From positions 6,448,001 through 6,512,000 of the forward strand of contig CP108521.1 of NCBI GenBank assembly GCA_035999765.1: a stretch of 64,000 nucleotides of DNA, in the 5' to 3' direction. A program made the position numbers and the translations under genes. Of the stretch, positions 8,228-17,536 are shown piece by piece (within the stretch, counting starts at the first letter, position 1; every line of letters starts with the position of its first letter). The stretch comes from Streptomyces sp. NBC_01231. Its GTDB lineage: Bacteria > Actinomycetota > Actinomycetes > Streptomycetales > Streptomycetaceae. The notes beneath the pieces were generated by a model, which did not search any database, was not told where the DNA came from, and saw nothing but the letters and a program-made list of their open reading frames with translations.

Positions 8228-8578
8228 ATGAGCACTGCAGAGACATCACGCTTTGTCCGCCTTCGGGTGGAACTCGTCCTCGAGGTCGGCGACGCGGGCG
8301 CCGTCGCCGGAGCCGCTCTGGGGCGGATCGCGGGCGACTCCGACCTGCCGGCCGAGGAGCGGGCGCATGCCGAGAGCGCTGTGACGGAAGACACCGCGGA
8401 GGCCCTCGCCTATCTCGTGGACCCGTTCGACCTGGTCAAAGAGGTGCCGGGCGTGGAACTCGCGCAGGCCTCCTGGTCCAGCGAGGAGATCGACTACGAC
8501 CCCGATTCGCCGGACTGGGACCTCGACGAGGATGATGGTCACGAGGACGAGGACGAGGACGAAGAGGCGGCAGGCTGA
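8228..8578 (+). CDS. Small acidic cytoplasmic protein, function unknown
   Basis: The protein has 116 residues, no signal peptide and no membrane helix. The first about 80 residues alternate hydrophobic and charged positions as in a small alpha/beta domain (RFVRLRVELVLEVGDAG opens it). The last 30 are almost all Asp and Glu (DEDDGHEDEDEDEEAAG). Such tails often bind cations or basic partners, but nothing here proves that. It reads away from the LAxTG gene and toward the L,D-transpeptidase gene. I do not recognise the family. Confidence 0.65.
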   Translation: MSTAETSRFVRLRVELVLEVGDAGAVAGAALGRIAGDSDLPAEERAHAESAVTEDTAEALAYLVDPFDLVKEVPGVELAQASWSSEEIDYDPDSPDWDLDEDDGHEDEDEDEEAAG

Positions 8579-8798
8579 ACGCGCTTGGGGAAACTTGGCT
8601 CCGGGCGGCAACCGCCGTCCGGGGTTTCCTCGTCTCAAGGGGCGCACGGACCGACACCCGCACCAACTGCTACGGCAGACGTGGTGTGCCCCACACATAT
8701 GAGGAATGTGGAACGGGACGAACCGGTCGTAGCGTTGAAGTTTGATTGACGGGGACTCTCGGGGTTCAGGGGATTCGGCAACGATGGAGAAGCGTGTG

Positions 8799-10049
8799 AT
8801 GACGGTCAGCAAGCGGCGCAGGGGCCTGACGGTGGCGTCCGCACTGCTCGGCGGAGTGCTCGTGCTCTCGGCGTGTTCCAGTGGCGGCGACGACGCCTCC
8901 GGAAGCGACGGCGGCGACAGTTCGCAGTCCAAGGTCGACGAGGCGGCGGCGAAGAAGACGTCCGAGGCCCAGATCGCCATCACACCCAAGGACGGCTCGG
9001 ACAACGCGTCCATCAACAACTCCGCCGCCGTCACCGTGAGCAAGGGCACGCTCACCGACGTGGCGATGACGACCTCCGAGGGCACCGCGGTCAGCGGCCA
9101 GATATCAGCGGACAAGAAGAGCTGGAAGCCCAGCACCCAGCTGGAGCGGTCCACCACCTACAAGCTGACGGCGGAGGCGAAGGACTCCGACGGGCGCGTC
9201 GCCCACGAGAACGCCTCCTTCACCACGGTCTCGCCGAAGAACAGCTTCATCGGCACGTACACCCCGGACGACGGCACCACCGTCGGCGTCGGTATGCCCG
9301 TGTCGATCAACTTCGACAAGGCGATCACCAACAAGGCGGCCGTCCAGAAGGGCATCACCGTCTCCACCACCAGCGGCCAGGAAGTCGTCTGCCACTGGTT
9401 CAACGCCCAGCGCATGGACTGCCGGCCCGACGAGTACTGGAAGGAGAACTCCACCGTCACGCTGAAGCTCGCGCTCGACGGCGTGGAGGGCGCCTCCGGT
9501 CTCTACGGCGTCCAGCAGAAGACGGTCACCTTCAAGATCGGCCGCAACCAGGTCTCGTACGTCGACGCGAAGACCAAGCAGATGAAGATCACGCAGGACG
9601 GCAAGACCGTCAAGACCATCCCGATCTCCGCCGGTTCGCCCGACAACAAGACCTACGAAGGCATCATGGTGATGTCGGAGAAGTTCAAGGAGACGCGCAT
9701 GAACGGCGCGACCGTGGGCTTCACCGACGACGACGGCAAGGGCGAGTACGACATCAAGGATGTCCCGCACGCCATCCGCCTGACGAGTTCCGGCACCTTC
9801 CTGCACGGCAACTACTGGGGCGCGAAGTCCATCTTCGGCAGCGTGAACACCAGCCACGGCTGCGTGGGCCTGTCGGACACCAAGGGCGCCAACGACCCGA
9901 ACACGCCTGCCGCGTGGGTGTACAACAACTCGCTCCTCGGTGACGTCGTGGTCGTCCAGAACACCGGCGACAAGACGGTCTCTCCGGACAACGGCCTCAA
10001 CGGCTGGAACCTGAGCTGGGCCGACTGGAAGGCCGGTTCGGCGGCCTGA
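8799..10049 (+). CDS. L,D-transpeptidase lipoprotein with Ig-like domains
   Basis: Cross-links peptidoglycan stem peptides (3-3 links) outside the membrane. ATG 8799 is chosen because GGAGAAG sits 6 bp upstream and the product then starts with a clean lipoprotein signal (lipobox LSAC). In-frame ATG 8784 is the alternative. Two Ig-like regions span about 45-270. The YkuD catalytic domain follows, with the invariant motif SHGCVGLSD and catalytic Cys355; HGNYWG provides the conserved histidine side. Length and layout match mycobacterial/streptomycete Ldt proteins. The nearby envelope genes (LAxTG protein, exporter) fit wall remodelling. Such genes are often under the sigma-E cell-wall stress response; GGAAC at 8710 hints at this but lacks a well-spaced partner. 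Confidence 0.92.
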   Translation: MTVSKRRRGLTVASALLGGVLVLSACSSGGDDASGSDGGDSSQSKVDEAAAKKTSEAQIAITPKDGSDNASINNSAAVTVSKGTLTDVAMTTSEGTAVSGQISADKKSWKPSTQLERSTTYKLTAEAKDSDGRVAHENASFTTVSPKNSFIGTYTPDDGTTVGVGMPVSINFDKAITNKAAVQKGITVSTTSGQEVVCHWFNAQRMDCRPDEYWKENSTVTLKLALDGVEGASGLYGVQQKTVTFKIGRNQVSYVDAKTKQMKITQDGKTVKTIPISAGSPDNKTYEGIMVMSEKFKETRMNGATVGFTDDDGKGEYDIKDVPHAIRLTSSGTFLHGNYWGAKSIFGSVNTSHGCVGLSDTKGANDPNTPAAWVYNNSLLGDVVVVQNTGDKTVSPDNGLNGWNLSWADWKAGSAA

Positions 10050-10070
10050 CCGACCCGAAGTTCACAGTTT

Positions 10071-10098
10071 CCGATGCCGCCCCCAGGGGCGGCATCGG
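10071..10098 (+). terminator. Terminator after the L,D-transpeptidase gene
   Basis: CCGATGCCGCCC pairs with GGGCGGCATCGG across a 4-base loop; TGTTT follows. About 12-bp stem. Confidence 0.75.
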
Positions 10099-10171
10099 TG
10101 TTTCCGGGGCCGATCGCAGCGTTCTCATCCTTCTCTTATGTCCGCCTTATCCAGTCATCACGCGGTGTACC

Positions 10172-10177
10172 TACCTT
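10172..10177 (+). promoter_or_regulatory. -10 box of the ABC permease gene
   Basis: TACCTT ends 6 bp before ATG 10184, consistent with a leaderless mRNA; there is no ribosome-binding sequence before this ATG. Confidence 0.5.
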
Positions 10178-10183
10178 GCGGCC

Positions 10184-11656
10184 ATGTTCTTCACCTACCT
10201 GAGGCGCGAGCTGCGCCGCCGCAGAAAAGCGGCCCTCGTCGTCGCCTCCGGACTCGCGCTGGGTATCGCGCTGGTCATCGTCGTCAACTCCGTGTCGTCC
10301 GGCATGGGGGAGGCCCAGGACAAGGTCCTCCAGTCGCTGTACGGACTGGGCACGGACATGACGGTCACCAAGGCCGCCCAGCCGCAGGCGAGCGCCTCCG
10401 ACCGACCGCGCTTCCGGTTCGACGCGCAGGACAACGACTCCGGCTCCGAGCAGAGCACCGACCGCGTGATGGTGCAGGGCTTCCAGACCCTGTCGACGGC
10501 GACCGTCACCAAGGTCGGCAAGCAGAGCGGGGTATCGGACGCGGTCGGCGGCCTGAGTCTCCAGGTCGTCAAGGTCAGCGGCCAGTTCACCCGCGGCCAG
10601 GTCCAGCAGAACGGCGAGGGCGGCGAACGGCAGGGCGGTACGCGGGGTGCGGGCGGCGGCGGTCAGCCGCAGGGCGAGGTACGGGGCGGCGGCGCCGACT
10701 TCGACGTCAACAGCTACTCCGTCTACGGCACCGACGTCACCAAGCCGGCCCTCGGCCCCTTGACCTCCTCCAAGATCACCAGCGGTCGTACGTTCACGTC
10801 GAGCGAGACGAACGCCAAGGTCGCCGTCCTCGACTCGGCCTACGCCAAGGAGAAGAAGCTCAAGGTCGGCAGCACGCTCACCGCCAGGGGCGTCAAGTAC
10901 AAGGTCATCGGCATCGCCACCGCCGACAGCGGGGACTCGGCCGCGAACGTCTATCTCCCGCTCCAGCAGGCGCAGACGCTCAGCGACTCGAAGAACAAGG
11001 TCACCACCATCTATGTGAAGGCGACCGACTCGCAGCGGATCGACAGCGTCAAGTCCGAGATCCAGAAGAACATCTCGGGTACGACCGTGACGACCTCGGC
11101 GGATCTCGCGGACACGGTCTCCGGGTCGCTGTCCACGGCGTCTTCGCTGGCGACGAGCGTGGGCAAGTGGCTCTCCATCGCCGTGCTGATCGCCGCGTTC
11201 CTGGTCGCCGGGCTGCTCACCTCCTCGGCGGTGTCGCGCCGGGTGCGGGAGTTCGGCACCTTGAAGGCGCTGGGCTGGAAGTCCGGCCGGGTGACCCGGC
11301 AGGTCGTCGGTGAGGCGATGGTCAACGGGCTGCTGGGCGGCGCGCTGGGCATCGCGCTGGGCCTGGCGGGCGCCTATGTGGTGACGGCCATCAGCCCCAC
11401 GCTGCAGGCGCAGTTGGGCGGGGGTGGCGCAGGCGGCACCGGCGGCGGTGGCGGCTTCGGTGGCGGCGGCTTCGGCGGTCCCGGCCGCCGGGCGGCGGCG
11501 AAGACCCTCGACGTGGCCCTGACCGCACCGGTGAACACCACGACGGTGGCGATCGCGGTGGGCCTGGCGGTCGCGGGCGGCCTGATCGCGGGCGCGTTCG
11601 GCGGCTGGCGCGCGTCACACCTGCGCCCGGCGGACGCTCTGCGGCGAGTGGAGTAG
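10184..11656 (+). CDS. MacB/FtsX-type ABC transporter permease
   Basis: Membrane half of an exporter or mechanotransmitter; works with the ATPase encoded at 11827. The protein has 490 residues: one N-terminal helix (about 18-38), a large extracytoplasmic domain (about 40-320) with a Gly/Gln-rich insertion near 140-165, then three C-terminal helices with the RRVREFGTLKALGW coupling segment typical of FtsX-like permeases. The loop between the last helices carries an unusual run of glycines (about 407-430). Substrate unknown; in this family it ranges from peptides and lipids to control of wall hydrolases. The adjacent L,D-transpeptidase would fit an envelope role (inference). Confidence 0.85.
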   Translation: MFFTYLRRELRRRRKAALVVASGLALGIALVIVVNSVSSGMGEAQDKVLQSLYGLGTDMTVTKAAQPQASASDRPRFRFDAQDNDSGSEQSTDRVMVQGFQTLSTATVTKVGKQSGVSDAVGGLSLQVVKVSGQFTRGQVQQNGEGGERQGGTRGAGGGGQPQGEVRGGGADFDVNSYSVYGTDVTKPALGPLTSSKITSGRTFTSSETNAKVAVLDSAYAKEKKLKVGSTLTARGVKYKVIGIATADSGDSAANVYLPLQQAQTLSDSKNKVTTIYVKATDSQRIDSVKSEIQKNISGTTVTTSADLADTVSGSLSTASSLATSVGKWLSIAVLIAAFLVAGLLTSSAVSRRVREFGTLKALGWKSGRVTRQVVGEAMVNGLLGGALGIALGLAGAYVVTAISPTLQAQLGGGGAGGTGGGGGFGGGGFGGPGRRAAAKTLDVALTAPVNTTTVAIAVGLAVAGGLIAGAFGGWRASHLRPADALRRVE

Positions 11657-11681
11657 CGGCACTCACCGGACGAGGGGGCCT

Positions 11682-11757
11682 GCACCCACCTGAAGGAGCC
11701 GCACCCACCTGAAGGGGCCGCACCCACCTGAAGGAGCCGCACCCACCTGAAGGGCGC
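11682..11757 (+). repeat. Four tandem 19-bp repeats between the ABC permease and ATPase genes
   Basis: Units start at 11682, 11701, 11720 and 11739, consensus GCACCCACCTGAAGGAGCC. Unit 2 changes AGGAG to AGGGG and unit 4 ends in GGGCGC; otherwise they are identical. Each unit holds a Shine-Dalgarno-like AAGGAG or AAGGGG with no start codon behind it. They fill the middle of the 170-bp spacer. Confidence 0.95.
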
Positions 11758-11826
11758 GACCAGCCGGCACCCCGCGCAGCCGTACAACCGTCCCCGCCAC
11801 CCCGACCCTCCCCAGGAGCCACCACC

Positions 11827-12510
11827 ATGTACGAACTCAGAAGCGTCACCAAGCGCTACACCCGAGGCAAGGAGACCGTCGACGCCCTCGACGGCGTCGA
11901 CCTGACCATCGCCGACGGCGACCGCCTCGTCATCCAGGGCCCCACCGGCGGCGGCAAGTCCACCCTCCTCCAGATGCTCGGCGGCCTGGACCGGCCGACC
12001 TCCGGCGAAGTCGTCCTCGACGGCACCGACATGGCCAGGCTCTCCGAGGCCCGCCTCACCAAGGTCCGCAGCGAGAACATCGGCTTCGTCTTCCAGAGCT
12101 TCAACCTGATCCCGACGCTCACCGCGCAGGAGAACGTCGAGACCGCCCTCGTACCCCTCGGTGTGAAGGGCAAGGAGCGGCGTGAGAGGGCCGCCGAGGC
12201 GCTCAGGTCGGTCGGGCTCGGCGAACGGCTCGGGCACCTGCCCGGCGAGATGTCCGGCGGCCAGCAGCAACGCGTCGCCATCGCCCGCGCGCTGGTCAAG
12301 CAGCCGAAGGTGCTGCTCGCCGACGAACCCACGGGCAACCTCGACGAGTCGATGCGCGACGAGATCATGGAGGTACTCGAACGGATGTGGAAGGAGCTGG
12401 GGCTGACCTTCGTCATGGTCACCCACGATTCCTCGATCGCGAAGAAGGCCCCCCGCGTGGCCACGATCCGCAAGGGACGGATCACGGTCAAGGAGAACGC
12501 CACCCCCTGA
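11827..12510 (+). CDS. ABC transporter ATP-binding protein (LolD/MacB type)
   Basis: Powers the permease encoded just upstream. The protein has 227 residues, the usual length. Walker A is GPTGGGKST with three consecutive glycines before Lys, slightly unusual (GPSGSGKST is commoner). Q-loop FQSFNLIPTLTAQENV, signature MSGGQQQRVAIARAL, Walker B VLLADEPTGNLD and the switch His in VTHD are all present, so it should be active. AGGAG precedes the ATG. The 19-bp repeats lie between it and its permease, so the two are probably co-transcribed but may be differently translated. Confidence 0.92.
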   Translation: MYELRSVTKRYTRGKETVDALDGVDLTIADGDRLVIQGPTGGGKSTLLQMLGGLDRPTSGEVVLDGTDMARLSEARLTKVRSENIGFVFQSFNLIPTLTAQENVETALVPLGVKGKERRERAAEALRSVGLGERLGHLPGEMSGGQQQRVAIARALVKQPKVLLADEPTGNLDESMRDEIMEVLERMWKELGLTFVMVTHDSSIAKKAPRVATIRKGRITVKENATP

Positions 12511-12529
12511 ACACCTCTTCTGAGCCTCT

Positions 12530-12562
12530 CCTGAACGTCCCGTCCCCGTACGGGATTTCAGG
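12530..12562 (+). terminator. Imperfect hairpin after the ABC transporter genes
   Basis: CCTGAA and TTCAGG form the outer arm and TCCCGT with ACGGGA the inner arm, with a small internal loop. Placed 20 bp after the ATPase stop. Confidence 0.45.
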
Positions 12563-12763
12563 CAGGCCCGTTTCTTGTGGCCGAGGACGTTCGCTTTCCC
12601 GTCGATCGTGTAACAGAGCGTTCCTGTCGACCACTTGTGTATTGAGCCGTGTGATCGCCCCCCGGCATACTGCGTGTTCCGGGGGGCGTACGCGCATGCG
12701 TGCGAGCTTGCCCCCGCCCGGGTGAATCGGGGAATTCACCCGGACCTTCTGCAAGGGGGAATC

Positions 12764-15700
12764 TTGCACAGACACGTCAAAAGAGCGTGCGCGGCCTCGG
12801 TCGCCACGGCCGCGGCCGTCGCTCTCGCCGCGGGCATGACCAGCCCGGCGGCGGCGAAGGCAGAGCAGACGAGCGGTGCCGTGAAGGCCCAGCTCACGTC
12901 GAAGCACCGTCTCACCCTGATCACCGGTGACCGTGTCGTCCTGGACGCCAAGGGCCGTGTCGTCGGTCTGGAGCCCGCCAAGGGACGCGAGCACATACCC
13001 GTCCAGACCCGCAAGGCCGACGGCCACACCTACGTGGTGCCGGCCGACGTCGCCCGGCTGGTCGCGAGCGGCAAGCTCGACCAGCGGCTCTTCGACGTCA
13101 CCGAGCTCAACAAGGCCACCACCCGCAAGTCCCAGAAGCACGGCCTGAAGGTCATCGTCGGCTACCGCGGCACCGCCGCGGCCACCAAGGCCGACGTCCG
13201 GGACGCGGGCAAGCTCCGCACGAACCTCAAGTCGCTGAACGCGGACGCGATCCAGACGCCGCAGGACGACGCGCCCGAGCTGTGGGACGCGGTCACCAAC
13301 GGCGATCAGACCGCCTCCGGCATCGCGCACGTCTGGCTCGACGGCGTCCGCAAGGCCACCCTCGACAAGTCCGTGCCGCAGATCGGCGCCCCCAAGGCGT
13401 GGGCGGCCGGCTACGACGGCAAGGGCGTCAAGATCGCCGTCCTGGACACCGGTGTCGACGCGACGCACCCGGACCTGAAGTCCCAGGTGATCGAGTCCAA
13501 GAACTTCTCCACGGCCGCCGACGCCAACGACCACTTCGGCCACGGCACCCACGTCGCGTCCATCGCGGCGGGCACCGGAGCCAAGTCGGGCGGAAAGTAC
13601 AAGGGCGTCGCACCCGGCGCGCGGATCCTCAACGGCAAGGTCCTCGACGACACCGGCTCCGGCGACGACTCCGGCATCCTCGCCGGCATGGAGTGGGCGG
13701 CCGCGCAGGGCGCCGACGTCGTCAACCTCAGCCTCGGCGGCGGGGACACTCCGGAGATCGACCCGCTGGAGGCGGCGGTCGACAAGCTGTCCGCCGAGAA
13801 GGGGATCCTCTTCGCGATCGCGGCGGGCAACTCCGGCCCCGAGTCGGTCGGTTCGCCGGGCAGCGCGGACTCCGCGCTCACCGTCGGCGCGGTCGACGAC
13901 AAGGACAAGCTCGCCGGGTTCTCCTCGACCGGCCCGCGGCTCGGCGACGGCGCGATCAAGCCGGACGTCACCGCGCCTGGCGTGGACATCACGGCCGCGT
14001 CCGCCAAGGGCAGCGTGATCGAGCAGGAGGTCGGCGAGAAGCCGGCCGGCTATCTGACCATCTCCGGTACGTCGATGGCGACCCCGCATGTCGCGGGCGC
14101 CGCGGCGATCCTCAAGCAGGAGCACCCGGACTGGACGTACGCCGAGCTCAAGGGCGCGCTGACCGGCTCGACCAAGGGCGGCAAGTACACGCCGTTCGAG
14201 CAGGGTTCGGGCCGTATCCAGGTGGACAAGGCCATCAAGCAGACCGTGATCGCCGACCCGGTGTCGGTGAGCTTCGGCACGCAGCAGTGGCCGCACACCG
14301 ACGACAAGCCGGTCACCAAGTCGCTGACGTACCGCAACCTCGGTACCAAGGACGTCACGCTCACCCTGGCCGCGACCGCCACCAACCCCAAGGGTCAGGC
14401 GGCTCCCGCGGGCTTCTTCAAGCTCGCCGCGACCAAGGTGACCGTCCCGGCAGGCGGCAAGGCGTCCGTGGACGTCACCGTCAACACCAAGCTGGGCGGC
14501 ACGCTCGACGGCGCCTACTCCGCGTACGTGACCGCGACGGGCGGCGGCCAGACCGTGCGCACGGCGGCCGCGGTGCAGCGCGAGGTCGAGTCCTACGACG
14601 TCACGCTGAAGTTCCTCGACCGTGACGGCAAGCCGGCCCCGTACTACAGCGCCTTCCTCGCCGGCCTCTCCGGCGCCGCCAAGGACAAGTTCTACTCTCC
14701 GTACGACGAGGACGGCACCGTCACCGTCCGCGTTCCTCGCGGCGGCTACGTCCTGGACTCCTCGGTCTTCGTGGACCCGGAGGACGGCACCAAGGGCATC
14801 GACTGGCTCGCCCGGCCGAAGCTGAGCGTCACCAAGAACACCACGGTCACGCTGGACGCGCGGACCGCGAAGCCGGTCGACATCACCGTGCCCGACGCTG
14901 CCGCCAAGTCCGAGTTCGCGTCGCCGGGATACACGGTCGACACGGCCGACTCCGGCTTCGGCTTCGGCTGGTTCCTGGACACGTACGCCAACTTCCGCTC
15001 CGCGCACGTGGGTCCGCAGATCACTGACGGTTCGCTGAGCCAGCAGTGGGACGGTCACTGGAGCAGTGGTGCCGACAAGGAGTACGACACCACGACCGGC
15101 GCCGTGGTCAAGCAGCTCGCCACCGGTTACACCAAGCACTACAAGGCGAGCGAGCTGGCCAAGGTGAAGGTCGGTCTGGGCGCCGCGGCCGGCGGCAAGA
15201 AGGGCGCGGTCCAGGCCGTGGGCTGGCTGCCGATCGGCAATGGCGCCTCCTCCATCGGCATCTCGCAGACCCTGCCCGGCACCCGGACCCTGTACCTGTC
15301 CACTTCGGACGGCGTGAAGTGGGGGCTGGAATTCGAGCAGTACGGCGGCGTCGACTCGGACGGCTTCCCGATCTCCGAGGCGGGCTACACGCTCGGCGCC
15401 GAGCAGACCTTCAAGGCCGGCCAGACCTACTCGAAGACCTTCAACACGGCCGTGTTCGGACCGCACCTCAACGCGGACTTCGGTGTCTACCGTGACGGCA
15501 ACGGCATCTCCGGCGTCATCCCGCTGTTCGCCGACGGGAAGACCCACGCGGGCTCCTCGCTCTTCACCTCGGTCGCCACGACCCTCTACCGCAACGGCAC
15601 CAAGGTCGGCTCCAACGACGACCCGCTGTTCGGTGAGAGTGAGTTCAAGGTCCCGGCCGGCGACGCCGAGTACAAGCTGACGACGTCGGTCAAGCGCAGC

Positions 15701-16081
15701 GTGAAGGTCGCGGCGGCCTCCACCCGCATCGACACGAGCTTCACGTTCCGCTCGAAGAAGACCACGAACAGGGCGAAGCTGCCCGTGTCCACGGCCCGCT
15801 TCGCGGCGACCACCGGCCTGGACAGCAAGGTCGAGGCCGGCAAGACGGTCAAGATCCCGGTGACCGTCGAGGGCGCGGCCAAGGGCAGCAACCTCAAGTC
15901 GCTCGCGGTGTACGTGTCGTACGACTACGGCCAGACCTGGAAGAAGGTCACGGTCACGGGCGGCAAGATCACCGTGAAGAACCCGGCGAAGGGGAAGGCC
16001 ATCTCCTTCCACGCCAAGATCGCGGACAAGAAGGGCAACAAGTCGACGGTCTCGATCTACAACGCGTACTACGGGAAGTAG
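12764..16081 (+). CDS. Large secreted subtilisin-like serine protease (S8)
   Basis: Secreted peptidase of 1105 residues. TTG 12764 is chosen because AAGGGGGA lies directly upstream and translation then begins with a signal peptide (cut near PAAAKA). A propeptide region follows to about 190. The S8 domain (about 200-500) keeps Asp228 (VLDTGVD), His260 (GHGTHV), Asn356 (AAGNSGP) and Ser437 (SGTSMATPH). The remaining 600 residues are beta-rich C-terminal modules, probably Fn3/jelly-roll-like, common in big streptomycete subtilisins. Likely roles are nutrient protein breakdown or processing during sporulation. The codons GGC AAG and AAG dominate, giving a lysine-rich mature protein. Its own terminator follows. 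Confidence 0.95.
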   Translation: MHRHVKRACAASVATAAAVALAAGMTSPAAAKAEQTSGAVKAQLTSKHRLTLITGDRVVLDAKGRVVGLEPAKGREHIPVQTRKADGHTYVVPADVARLVASGKLDQRLFDVTELNKATTRKSQKHGLKVIVGYRGTAAATKADVRDAGKLRTNLKSLNADAIQTPQDDAPELWDAVTNGDQTASGIAHVWLDGVRKATLDKSVPQIGAPKAWAAGYDGKGVKIAVLDTGVDATHPDLKSQVIESKNFSTAADANDHFGHGTHVASIAAGTGAKSGGKYKGVAPGARILNGKVLDDTGSGDDSGILAGMEWAAAQGADVVNLSLGGGDTPEIDPLEAAVDKLSAEKGILFAIAAGNSGPESVGSPGSADSALTVGAVDDKDKLAGFSSTGPRLGDGAIKPDVTAPGVDITAASAKGSVIEQEVGEKPAGYLTISGTSMATPHVAGAAAILKQEHPDWTYAELKGALTGSTKGGKYTPFEQGSGRIQVDKAIKQTVIADPVSVSFGTQQWPHTDDKPVTKSLTYRNLGTKDVTLTLAATATNPKGQAAPAGFFKLAATKVTVPAGGKASVDVTVNTKLGGTLDGAYSAYVTATGGGQTVRTAAAVQREVESYDVTLKFLDRDGKPAPYYSAFLAGLSGAAKDKFYSPYDEDGTVTVRVPRGGYVLDSSVFVDPEDGTKGIDWLARPKLSVTKNTTVTLDARTAKPVDITVPDAAAKSEFASPGYTVDTADSGFGFGWFLDTYANFRSAHVGPQITDGSLSQQWDGHWSSGADKEYDTTTGAVVKQLATGYTKHYKASELAKVKVGLGAAAGGKKGAVQAVGWLPIGNGASSIGISQTLPGTRTLYLSTSDGVKWGLEFEQYGGVDSDGFPISEAGYTLGAEQTFKAGQTYSKTFNTAVFGPHLNADFGVYRDGNGISGVIPLFADGKTHAGSSLFTSVATTLYRNGTKVGSNDDPLFGESEFKVPAGDAEYKLTTSVKRSVKVAAASTRIDTSFTFRSKKTTNRAKLPVSTARFAATTGLDSKVEAGKTVKIPVTVEGAAKGSNLKSLAVYVSYDYGQTWKKVTVTGGKITVKNPAKGKAISFHAKIADKKGNKSTVSIYNAYYGK

Positions 16082-16130
16082 ATCGCGTAGTACGGCAAGC
16101 AGATCGCAGGCTCGTTGAGCGCTGAGCGAA

Positions 16131-16163
16131 AGGCCCGTCGGAGGTACAGCCTCCGGCGGGCCT
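16131..16163 (+). terminator. Terminator of the subtilisin gene
   Basis: AGGCCCGTCGGAGG pairs with CCTCCGGCGGGCCT through one G-U step; short loop, then TCTCGTGTTT. Confidence 0.7.
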
Positions 16164-16182
16164 CTCGTGTTTCTGTGGGCGC

Positions 16183-16953
16183 ATGACGACTCAGACGGTC
16201 GAGTACATCCGGTACCGCATCCCCGAAGAGCAGTCGGCGGAGTTCCTGTCCGCCTACACCCGGGCCGCGGCCCTGCTGGCGGCGGCGCCGCAATGCGTCG
16301 ACTACGAACTGGCACGCTGCGAGGAGGACTTCGAGCACTACGTCCTGCGCATCACCTGGACCTCCACCGAGGACCACCTCGAAGGCTTCCGCAAGTCGGA
16401 GCTGTTCGAGGACTTCCTCGCCGAGATCCGGCCGTTCATCCCGTCCATAGAGGAGATGCGGCACTACAAGCCGACCACGGTCCGCGGCACGGGCTCCGCC
16501 GTGCCCACGCTGTACGCGTGGGCGGGCGGCGCGGAGGCCTTCGCCCGGCTGACGACGGTCTTCTACGAGAAGGTCCTCGCGGACGAGCTCCTCGCGCCCG
16601 TCTTCGCGGGGCTGGACCCCGAGCATGCCGAGCACGTGGCCCTGTGGCTCGCCGAGGTCTTCGGCGGCCCGCCCGGCTACTCCGAGACCCAGGGCGGCCA
16701 CGGCCACATGGTCGCCAAACACATGGGCCGGAACATCACCGAGGCCCAGCGCCGCCGCTGGGTGAACCTGATCCAGGACGCGGCGGACGAGGCGGACCTG
16801 CCGACGGACGCCGCGTTCCGCTCGGCCTTCCTCGCCTACGTGGAGTGGGGCACCCGCCTGGCGGTGTACTTCTCGGGCCCGGACGCCAAGCCGCCGGCGG
16901 AACAGCCGGTACCGAAGTGGACGTGGGGGGCGGCACCGCCGTACCAGGGCTGA
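16183..16953 (+). CDS. ABM domain fused to group II truncated haemoglobin
   Basis: A chimeric haem protein of 256 residues. Residues 1-100 form an antibiotic-biosynthesis-monooxygenase-like ferredoxin fold (EYIRYRIPEEQ, HYVLRITWTSTEDHLEGF). Residues 106-235 form a group II truncated globin with FY at B9/B10 (Phe127, Tyr128), proximal His180 in VAKHMGRNIT and Trp193 at the G8 position. This fusion has been described in Streptomyces (a S. avermitilis protein). The globin probably handles O2, NO or peroxide, and the ABM part may act on a quinone-like or aromatic substrate; the true reaction is not settled. It is cytoplasmic and lies alone between two secreted-protein genes. Confidence 0.88.
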   Translation: MTTQTVEYIRYRIPEEQSAEFLSAYTRAAALLAAAPQCVDYELARCEEDFEHYVLRITWTSTEDHLEGFRKSELFEDFLAEIRPFIPSIEEMRHYKPTTVRGTGSAVPTLYAWAGGAEAFARLTTVFYEKVLADELLAPVFAGLDPEHAEHVALWLAEVFGGPPGYSETQGGHGHMVAKHMGRNITEAQRRRWVNLIQDAADEADLPTDAAFRSAFLAYVEWGTRLAVYFSGPDAKPPAEQPVPKWTWGAAPPYQG

Positions 16954-17052
16954 CGGCCCGCCCGTGTCCGCGGCACCCTGACACATCACAGGATGTGTCC
17001 GGCTCCGTTCGATGCCAGGCTCGGTGACCTCGGCGATCGAATGGAGAAACCG

Positions 17053-17469
17053 ATGCTGACGTCACGTCTGTTCCGGTCCCGGCGCGGGTCGGCGGCTGTC
17101 GCGGGGGCCGCCGCCCTGCTCACCTCCGTCGCGCTGGTCGCGGCCACGCCCGCCCAGGCAGCTCCGCGCCAGTGCCCCGGAGCCGACTCGAGCGACCCGG
17201 CTCGCTGCGCCCAGGTCATCGGCATCAACGCGGGCTCGGCCCTGGTGATGCGCACCGCACCGCGCTACAGCGCGACCCCGGTGGCCCGGTACGGCAACGG
17301 GCAGTGGCTGGAGGTCGAGTGCTGGACCACCGGCGACCCGGACGCGGACGGCCACGGCTACCGCTACTGGATGCGGGTCTCCACGGGCAGCGCCTGGGGT
17401 TACGTCAACGACTGGTACCTCGACACCGGCGGCCCAGGTACCTGGAAGTCCATCCTTCACCCGTGCTGA
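17053..17469 (+). CDS. Small secreted SH3-like protein
   Basis: The protein has 138 residues. ATG 17053 is chosen because GGAG lies 6 bp upstream; ATG 17041 would add four residues. A signal peptide ends at PAQA. The mature part of about 105 residues has four cysteines and the pattern of a bacterial SH3 domain (LVMRTAPRYSATPVARYGNGQWL, then WGYVNDWYL), a fold that usually binds peptidoglycan or glycans. No catalytic domain is attached, so it may bind wall, inhibit an enzyme or sense. It converges on the XRE regulator gene with a 67-bp gap. Confidence 0.75.
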   Translation: MLTSRLFRSRRGSAAVAGAAALLTSVALVAATPAQAAPRQCPGADSSDPARCAQVIGINAGSALVMRTAPRYSATPVARYGNGQWLEVECWTTGDPDADGHGYRYWMRVSTGSAWGYVNDWYLDTGGPGTWKSILHPC

Positions 17470-17536
17470 TCCCGTCGCACCAGCGTGGCGGCAGAGGGCG
17501 GGCGGGCGCGGCGCACCGTGAGCCGGGCCCGCGCCC

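Noticed and set aside
12488..16315. Minus-strand open frame of about 1275 codons
   Set aside because: It is antisense to the subtilisin gene, whose catalytic motifs and signal peptide are unmistakable.
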